A DNA stretch of 64,000 nucleotides from Betaproteobacteria bacterium (GCA_016716425.1 JADJWJ010000021.1:124001-188000), one strand, 5' to 3'; shown: positions 24,554 through 34,354, numbered from the stretch's first letter. Numbers and translations: made by a program. Notes: generated from the sequence alone by a model not told the origin.

Positions 24554-26478
24554 CGTACCGGCCCTGCCCCGCCGGTTCCCGTCCGCGGCGGCCACGCCAG
24601 CGCGTAGGCGGTCCCGGCGAGGGCGAGGTTCGGGTTGTACAGCGGGTCGTCCGCGAGCTCTTGCGCCCACCGCGCGGCGAAGCGCGCTTCCTCGTCGGCG
24701 TTGCCGCGCACGTTCGCCGGGTCGTCGAGGTAGCCGCGCGACGCGGACTCGTGGTGCGTCAGCTCGGCGTACGGCGTGATCACGTGGCGATAGCCGGCGC
24801 GCGCGAGCTTAAGACACAGGTCGAGGTCGTTGCAGGACACGGCCAGCGACTCGTCCATGCCGCCCACGTCGAGGTAGCGGTCGCGCGCGACCACCGCGCA
24901 CGCGGTGATCATGGCGCCGACCTCGCGCACGGCCCGCGCGCGGCCGTACGGGCCGGCGAAGCCGGGGCGCGTGCCGAGCCACGGCCGATCGCCCACGCCG
25001 TTCAGGCCGAGGATCACGCCGGCGTGCTGCAGCGTGCCGTCCGGGTACCAGAGCGTCGCGCCAGCGAGCCCCACACCCGGCCGCGCGGCGAGCGCGACCA
25101 GCTCGGTGAGCCAGTCACCGGTCACGACCTCGATGTCGTTGTTGACGAGCGCGATCATGGACCCGGCCGCTTCGCGCACGCCGAGGTTGCACTGCGCCGC
25201 GTAGTTGAACGGCTGCGCGTACTGCAGCACGCGCGCGGCGCCGTCGCGCGCGAGCGCCGCCAGGTACTCCCGCGCGTCGCTCTCGACGGAGCCGTTGTCG
25301 ACGAGCACGAGCTCGTACGGCGCGTACGCCGTCTTCGCCCGGATCGACGCGACGCACGCGCGCAGCAGCGCGCCGCGGTCGCGCGTCGGGATCACGATCG
25401 ACACCAGCGGCGGCGGCGACGGCGGCGCCCACGCGATGCGCCAGCCGTCCGGCGTCGGCAGGACGGCGGCGGTCTCGCCGCGCCGCGCGAGCGACGCCTC
25501 GAGCACGCGGCGCTGCGCAGCGGCGAGCGCCGGCTTCTCGAACGCGGCGGCGGCGGTCGAGCCGGGCAGCTCGCGCCAGTGGTAGAGCACACGCGGCACG
25601 TGCGCGATGCGCGCGCGGCCGACCGCCTCCTCGACGCGCAGCACGAGGTCCCAGTCCTGCGCGCCGTCCACGCCCTCGGCGAGGCCCGCCAGCGAGCGCA
25701 GCAGGTCGGTGCGCACGACGACGAAGTGCAGCACGCAGTTGGTCGTGCGGATCCACTCGGCGTCCCACGCGGGCTTGAACCACGGCCGCGTGCGCGCACC
25801 CTGCGGATCGAGCTTGTCCTCGTCGCAGAACAGCAGCGCGGCGTCCGGGCGGGCGTTGGCCGCCTCGGCCATCGCGAGCAGCGCGTCGGGGGCGAGCGTG
25901 TCGTCGTGGTCGAGGAACGCGCAGTACTCGCCGGTCGCTGCCGCGAGCGCGTCGTTGGTCGCGCGCGCGATGCCGCCGTTGGCCGCGCGGCGCGCCACGC
26001 GGATGCGCGCGTCGGCGGCCGCCGCGGCGGCGAGGCACGCGGGCACGCGGGCATCCGTCGACGCGTCGTCGACGATCACGAGTTCCCACTCCGCGTACGC
26101 CTGCGCGCGCACCGACGCGAGCGTGGCCTCGAGCAGCGCCGCCGGCGGGTCGTACACCGGCAGCAGCACCGAGAAGCGCGGCCGCCGCGGGAGGGCGGCC
26201 GCCCGCGCGGCCAGCACGGCGGCGTCCGTGGTCTCGTGGCGGCGGCACCACTGCCCGTAGTCGGCGTAAAGGTCGCGCTCGACGGCGTGCCGCTCGAGCA
26301 CGCCGGGCAGCGCGCCGGTGCGCGCGAGCGACAAGGCGCGGCGGGCGATCCACCAGAGTTTGCGCGGATTGCCGCGCGCGTAGCGCAGGTGGCGGCGCAG
26401 CACCGCGAGGCCCGCGCGCAGATGGCCACCCGTGATCACGCGCGGGCCCGGCCGGAGGCGAAAGGCGGAGGTGGGCAA
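24550..26478 (-). CDS. Glycosyltransferase with two family 2 domains
   Basis: A 642-residue protein with tandem GT-A domains. The first (about 98-330) opens with FSVLLPVYDPPAALLEATLA and has VDDAST and FLDHDDTLAPDALLAMAEA. The second (about 360-620) opens with PLVSIVIPTRDRGALLRACV and has ALVNNDIEVVTGDWL and VSCNDLDLCLKLARAGYR. Each has its own DxD-like motif, so it may add two residues or work as a polymerising enzyme. The first ~90 residues are basic. ATG 26478 is taken as the start; later starts are possible. It is divergent from the Wzt-like ATPase. Confidence 0.9.
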   Translation of the reverse strand: MPTSAFRLRPGPRVITGGHLRAGLAVLRRHLRYARGNPRKLWWIARRALSLARTGALPGVLERHAVERDLYADYGQWCRRHETTDAAVLAARAAALPRRPRFSVLLPVYDPPAALLEATLASVRAQAYAEWELVIVDDASTDARVPACLAAAAAADARIRVARRAANGGIARATNDALAAATGEYCAFLDHDDTLAPDALLAMAEAANARPDAALLFCDEDKLDPQGARTRPWFKPAWDAEWIRTTNCVLHFVVVRTDLLRSLAGLAEGVDGAQDWDLVLRVEEAVGRARIAHVPRVLYHWRELPGSTAAAAFEKPALAAAQRRVLEASLARRGETAAVLPTPDGWRIAWAPPSPPPLVSIVIPTRDRGALLRACVASIRAKTAYAPYELVLVDNGSVESDAREYLAALARDGAARVLQYAQPFNYAAQCNLGVREAAGSMIALVNNDIEVVTGDWLTELVALAARPGVGLAGATLWYPDGTLQHAGVILGLNGVGDRPWLGTRPGFAGPYGRARAVREVGAMITACAVVARDRYLDVGGMDESLAVSCNDLDLCLKLARAGYRHVITPYAELTHHESASRGYLDDPANVRGNADEEARFAARWAQELADDPLYNPNLALAGTAYALAWPPRTGTGGAGPVR

Positions 26479-26573
26479 GAAGGCATCGCCGCGAAGGCCG
26501 CGGGCGCGGCGGCCGGCGCGGCGATGGGCATCTTACCGCATCCATCGCATGGCGCCCGCGCGCCGCGCCCGCA

Positions 26574-26579
26574 TATAAT
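26574..26579 (+). promoter_or_regulatory. Candidate -10 box upstream of the Wzt-like gene
   Basis: TATAAT stands in GC-rich DNA between the divergent GT2 and ABC ATPase genes, 53 bp before ATG 26632. No strong -35 hexamer is visible at 16-18 bp. Confidence 0.4.
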
Positions 26580-26631
26580 CGCCGCGGGCGCTCAAGCGCC
26601 GCGCCGCCCGCGCGCGGCGCCACATCCATCC

Positions 26632-27954
26632 ATGGCAACCCCCGCCCTCCGCGTCCGGTCGCTGTCCAAGCGCTACGAGCTCTACGCGCGTCCGGTCGAC
26701 CGGCTGAAGCAGACGCTGTGGCGCGGCCGCCGCCAGTTCTACCGCGAGTTCTGGGCGCTGCGCGACATCTCGTTCGCGCTGGCGCCCGGCCGCGCGCTCG
26801 GCGTCGTCGGCCGCAACGGGTCGGGCAAGTCGACGCTGCTGCAGCTCGTGGCCGGCACGCTCGCGCCGACGGAGGGCGACGTCGAGACGACCGGGCGCGT
26901 GGCGGCGCTGCTGGAACTGGGCAGCGGCTTCAACCCCGAGTTCACCGGCCGCGAGAACGTGTTCCTCAACGGCGCGATCCTCGGGCTTTCGCGCGCCGAG
27001 ATGCGCGCGCTGCTGCCCGAGATCCTCGCGTTCGCCGACATCGGCGACTTCGTCGACCAGCCGGTCAAGACGTATTCGAGCGGGATGGCGCTGCGGCTCG
27101 CGTTCGCCGTCGCGACCGCCGTCGCGCCGCGCGTGCTGATCGTCGACGAGGCGCTCGCCGTCGGCGACGAGGCGTTCCAGCGCAAGTGCTTCGCGCGCAT
27201 CGAGGCGATCCGCGAGGGCGGCGCGGCCGTGCTGTTCGTCTCGCACGCCCCGATGCAGGTGATCGAGCTGTGCGACGTGGCGCTGCTGCTCGACGGCGGG
27301 CGGCTGCGGCTGCTGGACGAGCCGCGGCGCGTGGTCGCCGAGTACCAGCGGCTGCTGTACGCGCCGTCCGCGGACGCGGCGCACCTCGCCGACGGGGCGC
27401 CGGCGACGCGCGGGCCCGCCGCCGGCGCGGACGCCGGCGCGCCGGCGGCGGACGCCGGCCCGGCCGGCGCCTCGTTCGATCCCGCGCTGCGCTCGGCGTC
27501 GCTCGTCGAGTACGCGCAGCACGGCGCGCGCATCGGCGCGCCGCGCATCGAGACGCCGGCCGGCGCGCCAGTCAACGTGCTCGTGCGCGGCGACCCGTAC
27601 GTCGTCGCGTACGACGTCGAGTTCACGGCGCCGGCGCGCCGCGTGCGCTTCGGCATGATGGTCAAGACGACGACCGGCATCGAGCTGGGCGGCGGCACGT
27701 TCCCGCCCGCCGGGGCGCCCGCGGACGGCTTCGCCGCGGGCGCACGCGTCCGGCTCGCGTTCGCGTTCCGCTGCCGGCTGTTCGCCGGGACTTACTTCGT
27801 CAACGCCGGCCTGATGGGCGACGTCGACGGCACCGACACGTACCTGCACCGGCTGGTCGACGCCGTGGCGTTTCGCGTGCAGCCCGACGCCGCGCTGCGC
27901 CCGTCGGGCCACGTCGACCTCGAAGTGGCCGCGTCGCTGACGCCGGAGGCATGA
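26632..27954 (+). CDS. ABC transporter ATP-binding protein for polysaccharide export (Wzt-like)
   Basis: A 440-residue protein. The nucleotide-binding domain (about 1-245) has Walker A GRNGSGKST, the signature-loop variant TYSSGMALRLAF typical of O-antigen exporters, Walker B VLIVDEALAVGDEAF and the switch His in FVSHAPMQ. An Ala/Gly-rich linker (about 250-285) leads to a beta-sandwich carbohydrate-binding Wzt C-terminal domain (about 290-430), which in O9a-type systems recognises the capped chain end. It would energise the permease at 23598. Its stop overlaps the next start (ATGA). Confidence 0.94.
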   Translation: MATPALRVRSLSKRYELYARPVDRLKQTLWRGRRQFYREFWALRDISFALAPGRALGVVGRNGSGKSTLLQLVAGTLAPTEGDVETTGRVAALLELGSGFNPEFTGRENVFLNGAILGLSRAEMRALLPEILAFADIGDFVDQPVKTYSSGMALRLAFAVATAVAPRVLIVDEALAVGDEAFQRKCFARIEAIREGGAAVLFVSHAPMQVIELCDVALLLDGGRLRLLDEPRRVVAEYQRLLYAPSADAAHLADGAPATRGPAAGADAGAPAADAGPAGASFDPALRSASLVEYAQHGARIGAPRIETPAGAPVNVLVRGDPYVVAYDVEFTAPARRVRFGMMVKTTTGIELGGGTFPPAGAPADGFAAGARVRLAFAFRCRLFAGTYFVNAGLMGDVDGTDTYLHRLVDAVAFRVQPDAALRPSGHVDLEVAASLTPEA

Positions 27955-29156
27955 GTGCGACGGGCCGTTCCCGAGTGCGAATCGGCCCCGCAGCGCGCAG
28001 TGCGGACGGTATTGCCGTGAGCGCCGCGATGCCGTCCCCCCGCGTCGTGTTCGTCGCCGGCATGCATCGCGCCGGGACCAGCGCGGTCGCGCGCGGGCTC
28101 GCCGCGCTCGGCGTGGACCTGGGCGAGCGCCTGATGTCGGCCGACGTCCGGCAGAACGCCCGCGGCTTCTTCGAGGACGTCGACGTCGTCGCACTCGACG
28201 ACGCGCTGCTGGCCGCGCACGGCGCCGACTGGAAGAGCGTCGCGCTGCTCGCCGCGGCGGACTGGGGCGCCGCGGCGCTGGCGCCGCACGCCGCCGCCGC
28301 GCGCGCGCTGCTGGCCGCGCGCACGGCGCGCGCCGCGACGTTCGGCTGCAAGGACCCGCGGATGCCGCGCGTGCTGCCGTTCTGGCAGCGTGCGTGCGCG
28401 GACGCCGGCGTTGCGGACGCGTACGTGATCGCGGTCCGCCATCCGCGCGCGGTCGTCGCTTCGCTGACCGCACGCGACGCGCTCGACCCGCGGCGCAGCG
28501 CGTGGCTGTGGCTGACGCACCTCGTCTGCGCGCTGCGCTACACGCAGGGCAGGCCGCGCGTCGTCGTCGACTACGACCTGCTGCTGGAGGCGCCCGCGCG
28601 CGAGCTCGCGCGCATGGCCGGGGCGCTCGGGCTGCCGCCGCCGGCGGAGCCCGCGGCGCGGGAGTACGCCGAAGGCTTCCTGTCGCGGGCGCTGCGGCAC
28701 GCGCGGTTCGACGCCGCCGACCTCGACGCCGCGGACCTGCCGCCGCTCGTGCCGGACGCGCACGCGCTCGCGCAGCGCCTGGCCCGCGGCGACGCCGACG
28801 CCGCGGCGCCGGCCGTGGACGCGGAAGTCGACGCGCTGTTCGCGCGGCTGTGCGTGTTCTCGCCGCTGCTCGACTACGCGGGCGCGGTCGAGCGCGCCGC
28901 CGACGTCGTGCCGCGGCTGACCGGCGAGCTCGCGTGGGCGCGCGCGAGCCTCGCGGCGGCGGGCGCGTACGCCGACGACCTGCGCGCCGCGGTCGGACAC
29001 AAGGACGAGGCGCTGCGCGTCGCCCAGACCTACGGCGACGGCCTCGCGGCGGCGCTCGCGCGCAAGGAGTCCGAACTCGTGGCCGCGCACACGACCCTGG
29101 CGCGCCTGTCCGAGCGCGCGCTCGGCCGCATGCTGCTCAAACGCATCCGCGGCTGA
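27951..29156 (+). CDS. Sulfotransferase-family protein with C-terminal coiled tail
   Basis: A 401-residue protein. After about 25 variable residues comes the PAPS 5'-phosphate loop FVAGMHRAGTSAVARGL. CKDPRMPRVLPFWQ follows, and the 3'-phosphate site motif AYVIAVRHPRAVVASL, as in bacterial sulfotransferases. The last ~110 residues are helical and Ala/Arg-rich, possibly coiled. It is coupled to the ABC ATPase (ATGA overlap), so it likely decorates the exported glycan with sulfate; this is inference. PAPS could come from CysD/CysNC at 148-2972. ATG 28030 (MPSPRVVFVAG) is a shorter start option. Confidence 0.8.
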   Translation: MSATGRSRVRIGPAARSADGIAVSAAMPSPRVVFVAGMHRAGTSAVARGLAALGVDLGERLMSADVRQNARGFFEDVDVVALDDALLAAHGADWKSVALLAAADWGAAALAPHAAAARALLAARTARAATFGCKDPRMPRVLPFWQRACADAGVADAYVIAVRHPRAVVASLTARDALDPRRSAWLWLTHLVCALRYTQGRPRVVVDYDLLLEAPARELARMAGALGLPPPAEPAAREYAEGFLSRALRHARFDAADLDAADLPPLVPDAHALAQRLARGDADAAAPAVDAEVDALFARLCVFSPLLDYAGAVERAADVVPRLTGELAWARASLAAAGAYADDLRAAVGHKDEALRVAQTYGDGLAAALARKESELVAAHTTLARLSERALGRMLLKRIRG

Positions 29157-29422
29157 CCGCGCCCGGGCGGGCGCGCGGACCGCGGAACCTTGCGCCGCCG
29201 GTCCGGTCGTAGCTACCGCCCGCCGGTCGCGAGGGCGGGACGCCGATGCTAGAATCTACGGTTTGCCCGGCTGCGGCCCCGTCACCGACGGCGCCGGTCG
29301 CCCGGCGGCCACGCGCCGGGATCCGGCGCAAGCACCGAGCACGCAATCCGCTGCGCCGCGCCCCGCGCGGCGCCCCTGCGCACCCGAACTTCCTCTCCAT
29401 CCCGACCAGGACTGACGCAACG

Positions 29423-30985
29423 ATGGCCGCCGACCTCCCGCCCGCCACTCCCGATGCCGCACCCGTCGCGGCCATCGTCGCGCCTGCGCCCGCGGCGGCG
29501 CCGATCAACGTGGAAGCCAACGGCTTCCTGTACTCGGTGGCCGGCAACACGCTGCTGCCCGCGGCGACCATCGAGGCGCTGCTGCGCGACACGAAGAGCC
29601 CGAAGGAGGCGGTCGACGCGCTCGAGCGCGCGTACCGGCAGGCCGGTTTCCTGTTCATCGCCGTCGGCGCGCAGGTCAACCAGCGGCTGGTCGCGATCCG
29701 CGTGCTGCAGGGGCGCATCACCGAGGTCGCGGCGCCGGCCGACCTCGTGCCGTTTCTGCGCCGCGTCATGGACCGGGAGGGACTGACCCGCCGCGACCTG
29801 CTGCTGCAGTCGGCGCTGGTCGACTTCTACACCGCGCGGCAGGGCACGCGCGTGCGGGCGACGTTCGCCCCGGCCGAGCAGGTCGGCGGCACGAAGATGA
29901 CGATCGCGGAGGAGCCGATTCCGGGCGCCAAGCCGTGGAACGCGACGCTGGCGTTCGGCAACCTGGGCAGCCGGTTTTCGAGCCGCTACACGGCGGCCGC
30001 CAGCGGGGCGCTGCGGCCGGGCGGGGGGCTGGAGCTCTCGGCCGGCTACACGCAGGGGCTGCCGGGGCTGGCGGACGACAGCGCGGGCAGCTCGTACAAG
30101 GGCGTGCAGCTCGGCACGTCGCTGGTCACGCCATGGGGCCTGTACGCGTTGTCGTACAGCCGCACGCAGTACCGGCTCGGCGAGCGCACCGCGCCGCTGT
30201 ACCCGAGCGGCGACATCGAGACCGGGGGCATCACCGGCACGCAGCTCGTCTACGCGGACGAAGCCGCGCGCGTGACGCTCAACCAGTCGCTGATCCGCGT
30301 GTCCAACAAGCAGACCGTGTTCGACAGCGACGACGCCGTCCTGACCGCCCAGGACTACACGTACGCGACGCTCGGGGCGACGTACAGCCGCGCCGTCGTC
30401 CTCTTCGGGCAGGGCGCGTCGTTCGGCGCCGGCGTCACGTACCAGCAGGGGCTGTCGCCGCGGACGGGCACGTTCGACCCGGACGGGCCGGGCGTGCCCA
30501 ATCCGCGCTACTCGCTGGGACAGGCCAACGTCTCGCTGTCCGGCTCGCTGCCGGCCGGCTTCTCGGCCGCCGCCACGGTGAGCGGCCAGTTCACCGACGA
30601 CACGGTGCCGCAGAACCAGCAGTGGGTGATCGGGGGCGTCGGCAACCTGTCCGCGTGGCTGCCGGCCGTGCTGGTCGGCGATTCCGGCGCGCTGGCGCGG
30701 CTCGCCGTGACCGGCCCCGGGTACCGCTGGGGCGACTTCGGCGTGTCGGGCGCGGTGTTCGCGGAGGCCGGCCTGACGCGCTTCTCGTATCGGCCGGACG
30801 GGGACCCGGTCACGCGCTCGCTGGCCGACGTCGGCCTGTCGGTGACCGGGGCCACGACCTTCGGCCTGACGGCGACCCTTGCATACGCGTGGCCGGTGTG
30901 GTACCGCAACGTGTCCGGCGCGATCCGCGAGAGCGCGGACAGCAACCGCGCGAACCTCTACTTCACCCTCAACCAGTCGTTCTGA
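29423..30985 (+). CDS. Two-partner secretion outer-membrane translocator (TpsB, ShlB/FhaC/HecB family)
   Basis: TpsB proteins are Omp85-type 16-strand barrels with periplasmic POTRA domains that export a partner exoprotein. This one shows a POTRA domain near residues 27-105 (FLYSVAGNTLLPAATIEALL to VLQGRITEV). A ShlB-type barrel follows, with amphipathic strands such as FGNLGSRFSSRYTAAASG, the loop-6 region (VIGGVGNLSAW) and a C-terminal phenylalanine (LYFTLNQSF). It is slightly short with one clear POTRA. ATG 29423 gives no classical signal peptide; the frame is open back to ATG 29246. The exoprotein gene follows 353 bp downstream. Confidence 0.88.
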   Translation: MAADLPPATPDAAPVAAIVAPAPAAAPINVEANGFLYSVAGNTLLPAATIEALLRDTKSPKEAVDALERAYRQAGFLFIAVGAQVNQRLVAIRVLQGRITEVAAPADLVPFLRRVMDREGLTRRDLLLQSALVDFYTARQGTRVRATFAPAEQVGGTKMTIAEEPIPGAKPWNATLAFGNLGSRFSSRYTAAASGALRPGGGLELSAGYTQGLPGLADDSAGSSYKGVQLGTSLVTPWGLYALSYSRTQYRLGERTAPLYPSGDIETGGITGTQLVYADEAARVTLNQSLIRVSNKQTVFDSDDAVLTAQDYTYATLGATYSRAVVLFGQGASFGAGVTYQQGLSPRTGTFDPDGPGVPNPRYSLGQANVSLSGSLPAGFSAAATVSGQFTDDTVPQNQQWVIGGVGNLSAWLPAVLVGDSGALARLAVTGPGYRWGDFGVSGAVFAEAGLTRFSYRPDGDPVTRSLADVGLSVTGATTFGLTATLAYAWPVWYRNVSGAIRESADSNRANLYFTLNQSF

Positions 30986-31338
30986 CCTCACGGAAAATGC
31001 GCGCAGGCGCCCGCAACGGGCGAAATCCCGCATTTTTGCCGTTTCGACTGTCGCTTTCCGGCGACGCCCGCCCCGCGGGCGTCGCGAATCTTCATGTTGT
31101 AAGGAAACGACAGCCGTGGCTCGCGCTCGCATAAAATCGGCCCAACGCTTGCAACGGCGCTCCGCCCATAGCTAAATCCGTTTTGTGGGCATCGACCGAG
31201 GAATCCCCGGTCCCGGCGGACATGGCGCGTGCGTTTGCCATCGCGCCGGGACCGCAGTAGCATATGTCGTGGCTAGTGCCGGGCGCCCGGTGAAAAGAAA
31301 CGTAGGTTTGATCAACAAGTAATGGGAGAAACACCATC
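30986..31338 (+). promoter_or_regulatory. Long leader region of the TpsA gene with hairpin and candidate promoter
   Basis: No gene is seen in these 353 bp. A candidate promoter is TTGCAA (31149-31154), 17 bp, then CTAAAT (31172-31177). A strong stem pairs CGGTCCCGGCG (31208-31218) with CGCCGGGACCG (31244-31254), with an inner ATGGC/GCCAT helix. After the stem comes an A-rich stretch with the SD sequence GGGAG about 11 bases before ATG 31339. The structure is a possible leader regulator of adhesin expression; it does not match a riboswitch I can name. Confidence 0.5.
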
Positions 31339-34302
31339 ATGACTTCCGTGGTAAACCAAAAATTCGCGTTGAAGCCTGTCGTGGCGGCGCTGGCGCTGGC
31401 AACGGCTGCAGGCTCGGCGATCGCCGCGCCGACGCCGAACCAGATGCCGGGCTGGGGAACCGTCGCGGCGATCAGCCTTGGGTCCGTGGGCACTTCGCAG
31501 GGCGGCGTCGGTACGCCGCTGGTGAATCTCGTGTCCGGCGGCGGCATCGGCGTCGACGGCAAGGTGGTGCTCCGCTGGGGTGGCGTGGGCGCGCCCGTCG
31601 ACGTGATCAACCCGCACGGCTTCAACCTCGGCGCCAACGCGACCATGTACTTCGGCGCCATCAGCCCCGGGTCGGCGGTGCTCAACATCGACTCCTCCGG
31701 CAATCCGTCGCAGATCTTCGGTAACCTCATCTCGACCGCCGGCCCGATTGCCGCGGTCGCTCCGCTGCTCGGTTGCGGCGCCTGCGCGTTCGCGCCGGCG
31801 ATCTTCGTGGCCAACGGCAACGGCATCGTCGTCGGCGCGGGTGCGCGCATCGTGGCGCCGACGGGCGTCGGCCTCATCGGCGCCAACATGGACACGGGGA
31901 CGTCGATCAACGAGTTCATCGCCAACAACACGTGGCTGATCCCGGCCGCGCCGGCGCTCGGCACGTCGTTCATCTCGTACGGCGCGAGCCAGGTCTCGGC
32001 GAAGAGCAACGTCGAGATCGCCGGCGCCATCAACGGCGACTTCGTCATGAACACGCCGGCGCAGTACGTGCTGCTGGCGGGCAACGACGTCACCGTGATG
32101 AACACCGGCAACGTGTTCGGCAAGAACATCTCGATCTTCGCCGGCCTGGTCGCGACCAACGCCTTGACGAACGTCGCCGGCCTGTCCAACCAGACGGTCA
32201 ACCGGCTGTGGAACGTCGACACCGGGCTCATGTCGGTGGTTCCCGACGTGGACACGTACGCGGGTTCCATGACGAAGACCGGCGGCACGGGCAACATCAT
32301 CAACGAAGGCTCGCTCTCCGCGGCCGGCACGGTGCCCAACGAGTGGATCCTGGCGCAGGCCGCCGGCAACATCCGGTCCGGCATCCTCGGCGACATGGAC
32401 GTCCTGAGGGGCTTCTTCAGCGACCAGGGCGGGTTCCTCGAGTCGTACTCGGACACGTCGACGGTCGAGGTATATAACGTCGTCTCCGGCTACACGACGA
32501 ACAAGGTGCTGCCGTTCTTCTCGGTGAACTTCTTCGCCGCGAACAACTCCGGCTTCCGTTCGGACGTCGTGATCAACGCCATCACGCCGGGCGTGCAGCC
32601 GTCCAGCATCGTGACCACCGACGAAGCGTCGATCTTCCCGCCGACGGACGCGAGCGTTATCGTCTACGGCGGCAACATCACCATCGACAGCACGATCAAC
32701 CACCAGCCGAATCCGCCGGGCGTCGCGGGTCCGTGGGACCTCCTCATCAACGGCAGCAAGTCGGTGACCATCAACGCCGACGTCGGTGCGGGCGACGACG
32801 TGCGCGTCACGTCGAAGGGCCCGCTGGTGATCTCCGGCAACGTGCTCGCGAACACGGACGGCGATGGGTCCGGCGGCGTCTACATCGCCAACACCCTCGC
32901 CGGCGCATCGACCACGATCTCCGGCATCGTGGTCGCCCCTGGCACGTCGACCGACGGCATCAACATCACCACGCTGGGGCCGACGACGATCAGCGGCAAC
33001 ATGGGCAGCAACTACGACATCAACATCACCAACAACGGGACCGGCGCCGGGAACTTCACCGACATCTCCTCGGGCGTGATTCTCGCGTTCAACGACATCA
33101 ACGTCACGCAGGCGCTGTCGCCGGCCAATGCCCCGATCACGATCTCGGGCGGCATGCTCGCGCTCGACGACATCTACATCTCCAACTTCGGGACGTCGGC
33201 CGGGAACACGACCACGATCAGCGGCGCCCTGGTCGCGAGCGACAACATCAACATCCTGCACTACGGCCTGTTCACCGGCAGCCTGACGGTGTCGGGTTCG
33301 CTGAGCGCCGGCACCGACGTCAACATGCTGTCCGACGGCAACGCGACGCTGGGCGGCATGGGCATCACGGCGGGCGACGACATCATCGCCGTCGTCGGCG
33401 GCACGATGCTCAACATCGACGGTCCGTGGACCGCCGGCGACTACACGAACATCACGTTCCCGCTCGCGCTCGCCAAGCTGAACCCGGCCGGCGTGATCAC
33501 GTCGCCGACGATCTCGCTGCTGGGCCTGTCGTTCCAGGGCGTGAACTCGTCGTGGATGCCGTACGTCGACGCCAGCGAAAAGCCCGCGAACCAGCTCGTC
33601 ACCAACACGCTGCTCGCGGTGCTGGGCGGCTCGATGAACGCGCCGATCGCCGGCAACACGAACTGGCTGCTGAACTCGATGGACATCGCGCCGCTGTTCA
33701 CGCTGGCGCCTGTCGTGGTCAGCGTGTCGGCCGTCGGTGGCACGTTCCAGGCGGTCAACCTGCAGGTCCTGGGCGACATGCTCGCCAACTCGGGCACGAC
33801 GACCACGCCGTTCATCGGCGTGCCGCTGACCACGGGCGGGTTCCCGGCGGGCGGGCTGCAGGGCAACCTGGGCAGCCAGCTGATCCTGCAAGCGACCGGT
33901 TACATGCAGGTGCTGGGTTCGCCGACGCTCTCGCTGTTCGGGCCGCCGCTGGCGTTCCAGTGGCCGGGTGGCGCGGTGTTCAAGGCGGGCACGACGCTGC
34001 AGACGTTCGCGCCGATCTACAACGCGTGGTCGACGAACTCGCCGCCGTACGGTGGCCTGTTCTTCGAAGCTCCGGTCATTTCGCTGTGGAGCTACCTCGC
34101 GGTGAGCGGCACGGCGTGGGCGAACTTCAGCTCGCAGCCGGTGACCGGCGATCCGACCGTGTACCAGATCCGGAAGCTGTCGGACACCGCGTTCGGCTTC
34201 GAAGCGACCAACGCCTTCGTGAAGAACGCGTACTCGAACTCGGTAACGGGCGGGTTCGTGTGCTCGCAGCTTGGGCCGACCACCTGGGTGGATTGCCCGT
34301 AA
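31339..34302 (+). CDS. Two-partner secretion exoprotein (TpsA, filamentous-hemagglutinin-like surface protein)
   Basis: A 987-residue secreted protein with a Sec signal peptide (cut after about residue 29, SAIAA|PTPNQ). A TPS/haemagglutination-activity-like N-domain follows, recognised by features such as VINPHGFNLGANATMYFGAI and NGNGIVVGAGARIVAPTGVG. The body is a repetitive Asn/Gly/Thr/Ile-rich region typical of a right-handed beta-helix. It contains about fifteen N-x-S/T sequons. Two cysteines near the end (975 and 986) form a possible disulfide cap, as in HMW1-type adhesins that stay tethered. The TpsB partner is upstream, and GT41 glycosyltransferase genes follow. AT content is higher than in neighbours, reflecting Asn/Ile codons. 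Confidence 0.88.
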   Translation: MTSVVNQKFALKPVVAALALATAAGSAIAAPTPNQMPGWGTVAAISLGSVGTSQGGVGTPLVNLVSGGGIGVDGKVVLRWGGVGAPVDVINPHGFNLGANATMYFGAISPGSAVLNIDSSGNPSQIFGNLISTAGPIAAVAPLLGCGACAFAPAIFVANGNGIVVGAGARIVAPTGVGLIGANMDTGTSINEFIANNTWLIPAAPALGTSFISYGASQVSAKSNVEIAGAINGDFVMNTPAQYVLLAGNDVTVMNTGNVFGKNISIFAGLVATNALTNVAGLSNQTVNRLWNVDTGLMSVVPDVDTYAGSMTKTGGTGNIINEGSLSAAGTVPNEWILAQAAGNIRSGILGDMDVLRGFFSDQGGFLESYSDTSTVEVYNVVSGYTTNKVLPFFSVNFFAANNSGFRSDVVINAITPGVQPSSIVTTDEASIFPPTDASVIVYGGNITIDSTINHQPNPPGVAGPWDLLINGSKSVTINADVGAGDDVRVTSKGPLVISGNVLANTDGDGSGGVYIANTLAGASTTISGIVVAPGTSTDGINITTLGPTTISGNMGSNYDINITNNGTGAGNFTDISSGVILAFNDINVTQALSPANAPITISGGMLALDDIYISNFGTSAGNTTTISGALVASDNINILHYGLFTGSLTVSGSLSAGTDVNMLSDGNATLGGMGITAGDDIIAVVGGTMLNIDGPWTAGDYTNITFPLALAKLNPAGVITSPTISLLGLSFQGVNSSWMPYVDASEKPANQLVTNTLLAVLGGSMNAPIAGNTNWLLNSMDIAPLFTLAPVVVSVSAVGGTFQAVNLQVLGDMLANSGTTTTPFIGVPLTTGGFPAGGLQGNLGSQLILQATGYMQVLGSPTLSLFGPPLAFQWPGGAVFKAGTTLQTFAPIYNAWSTNSPPYGGLFFEAPVISLWSYLAVSGTAWANFSSQPVTGDPTVYQIRKLSDTAFGFEATNAFVKNAYSNSVTGGFVCSQLGPTTWVDCP

Positions 34303-34327
34303 CAGTTTTCTCCCATGACTCGACTTC

Positions 34328-34354
34328 AAGGGCGCCTTCGGGCGCCCTTTTTTT
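34328..34354 (+). terminator. Rho-independent terminator after tpsA
   Basis: AAGGGCGCC-TTCG-GGCGCCCTT followed by seven T: a perfect stem with a UUCG tetraloop and U-tract, 26 bp after the tpsA stop. This is the clearest intrinsic terminator in the window. Confidence 0.93.
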
